Position numbers and translations under genes: made by a program. Below, one piece after another: positions 63,472 to 64,000 of a stretch of DNA of 64,000 nucleotides; within the stretch, counting starts at the first letter, position 1; the number at the start of each line of letters is the position of its first letter. Location: NCBI GenBank assembly GCA_937877455.1, contig CALFIU010000176.1:62001-126000 (forward strand). Reading direction: 5' to 3'. The DNA comes from an uncultured Bacteroidales bacterium. GTDB lineage: Bacteria > Bacteroidota > Bacteroidia > Bacteroidales > UBA3824. The notes under the pieces were generated by a model that made no database searches, was not told the DNA's origin, and was given only the letters and a program-made list of their open reading frames with translations.

Positions 63472-64000
63472 TTATTCGTTTTCATCGCTCGTACTTTCTT
63501 TTTCTGTTTCAACAGCAATTTTTTTAATCTTCTTATCTGCAATTAGTTGCTGCACAATAGAGTCAAGTACCCCATTTATAAACAAGCAACTTTTTGATGT
63601 GCTAAAAAATTTGGCTATTTCTATATATTCGTTAAAACTTACCCTTATTGGTATTTCTGGAAAAGCACAAATTTCTGCCAACGCTATTTGCATTATCAAA
63701 ATATCAAGAAAAGCAATACGGTCTAAATCCCAATTGTTGGTACTTTTTGAAATAAGTTCGCGATATGTTTCGTTGTTGGCAATGGCAGAACGAAAAAGTT
63801 TACCTACAAAAATTTTATCGTCTTGACTATGATAAATTGTTGGCATCGGATACGTATTGTCGAAACCAATTTTGTATCTACTCAACGTCTTTTTTACCAT
63901 ACCAATTATAAATTCCACACTATCAATCCAATAGCAACTCATTTCTTCAAGAGTAGAATAAAGCAAATCACACTCGCAAACAACATTTTCGTAAAAGAAA
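63472..64000 (-). CDS. nusB: NusB transcription antitermination factor, N-terminus beyond the window
   Basis: The frame is open to base 64000 and the residues before the last Met-like codon (FFYENVVCECDLLYSTLEEM) continue a NusB-like helix, so the gene starts outside the window. The visible 176 codons carry the Bacteroidota NusB pattern: DLDRIAFLDILIMQIALAEI, IPIRVSFNEYIEIAKFFSTSKSCLFINGVLDSI. This is the long NusB form (about 300 residues) of the phylum. It acts with NusE in rRNA antitermination. A DUF1573 gene and yajC follow. Confidence 0.85.
   Translation of the reverse strand, partial: FFYENVVCECDLLYSTLEEMSCYWIDSVEFIIGMVKKTLSRYKIGFDNTYPMPTIYHSQDDKIFVGKLFRSAIANNETYRELISKSTNNWDLDRIAFLDILIMQIALAEICAFPEIPIRVSFNEYIEIAKFFSTSKSCLFINGVLDSIVQQLIADKKIKKIAVETEKESTSDENE

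Overview
The window looks like a piece of a low-GC Bacteroidota chromosome, most likely order Bacteroidales. The signs are a hybrid one-protein two-component system, a CNNM/GldE-like CBS protein, LytTR regulation, an S46 dipeptidyl-peptidase of the DPP7 kind, a single-chain PurL, the nusB–DUF1573–yajC cluster, a tRNA without an encoded CCA, and many AT-rich -7 boxes of the Bacteroidota type TAnnTTTG with almost no Shine-Dalgarno sequences. It is mostly chromosomal core with accessory envelope and secreted-protein genes. I see no prophage, conjugative element, CRISPR array or intact insertion sequence.

Layout. 1-9.5 kb: end of a hybrid sensor kinase/AraC regulator, then an overlapping pair (LuxE-like acyltransferase and secreted EEP nuclease), an OmpA-family protein, an ornithine-decarboxylase-type enzyme, and a LytTR regulator with a CBS membrane protein. 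9.6-20.2 kb: BspA-like LRR protein, glmM, recQ, an ABC transporter pair, a GH5 lipoprotein, trxB and sucC. 20.2-26.8 kb: an unassigned small transcription unit, then maf–pyrC–lipoprotein–mutS, facing two small genes of which one is GroES-like. 27-33.6 kb: a two-gene unit with a MORN/Ig/caspase-like protein and a papain-like protease, preceded by a broken LTA-synthase-type sulfatase gene. 33.8-44.3 kb: clpB, DUF1573, DUF4298, a 1,879-residue alpha-2-macroglobulin lipoprotein and an alpha/beta hydrolase. 44.5-52.3 kb: a nucleotide-sugar dehydratase, an Rpn-type nuclease, a small OB-fold-like protein, purL, a hairpin cluster and tRNA-Ala(GGC). 52.4-64 kb: a TPR protein with a degenerate SpoIIE domain, GT2 and a DUF6020-like membrane protein, DPP7-type peptidase, M23/LysM peptidase, phoH, purC, yajC, DUF1573 and the edge of nusB.

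The main non-genic signal is a dispersed repeat of about 120 bp. It occurs four times (14597-14712, 31473-31592 reversed, 43255-43377, 57176-57296), has terminal inverted repeats and a strongly conserved core, and always lies between two co-directional genes in the same orientation relative to them. It is either a MITE-like mobile element or a conserved intergenic RNA/regulatory element. The most interesting protein context is the caspase-MORN plus papain-like pair, which has one of these repeats just upstream. All functional calls rest on reading motifs by eye; no database search was possible.
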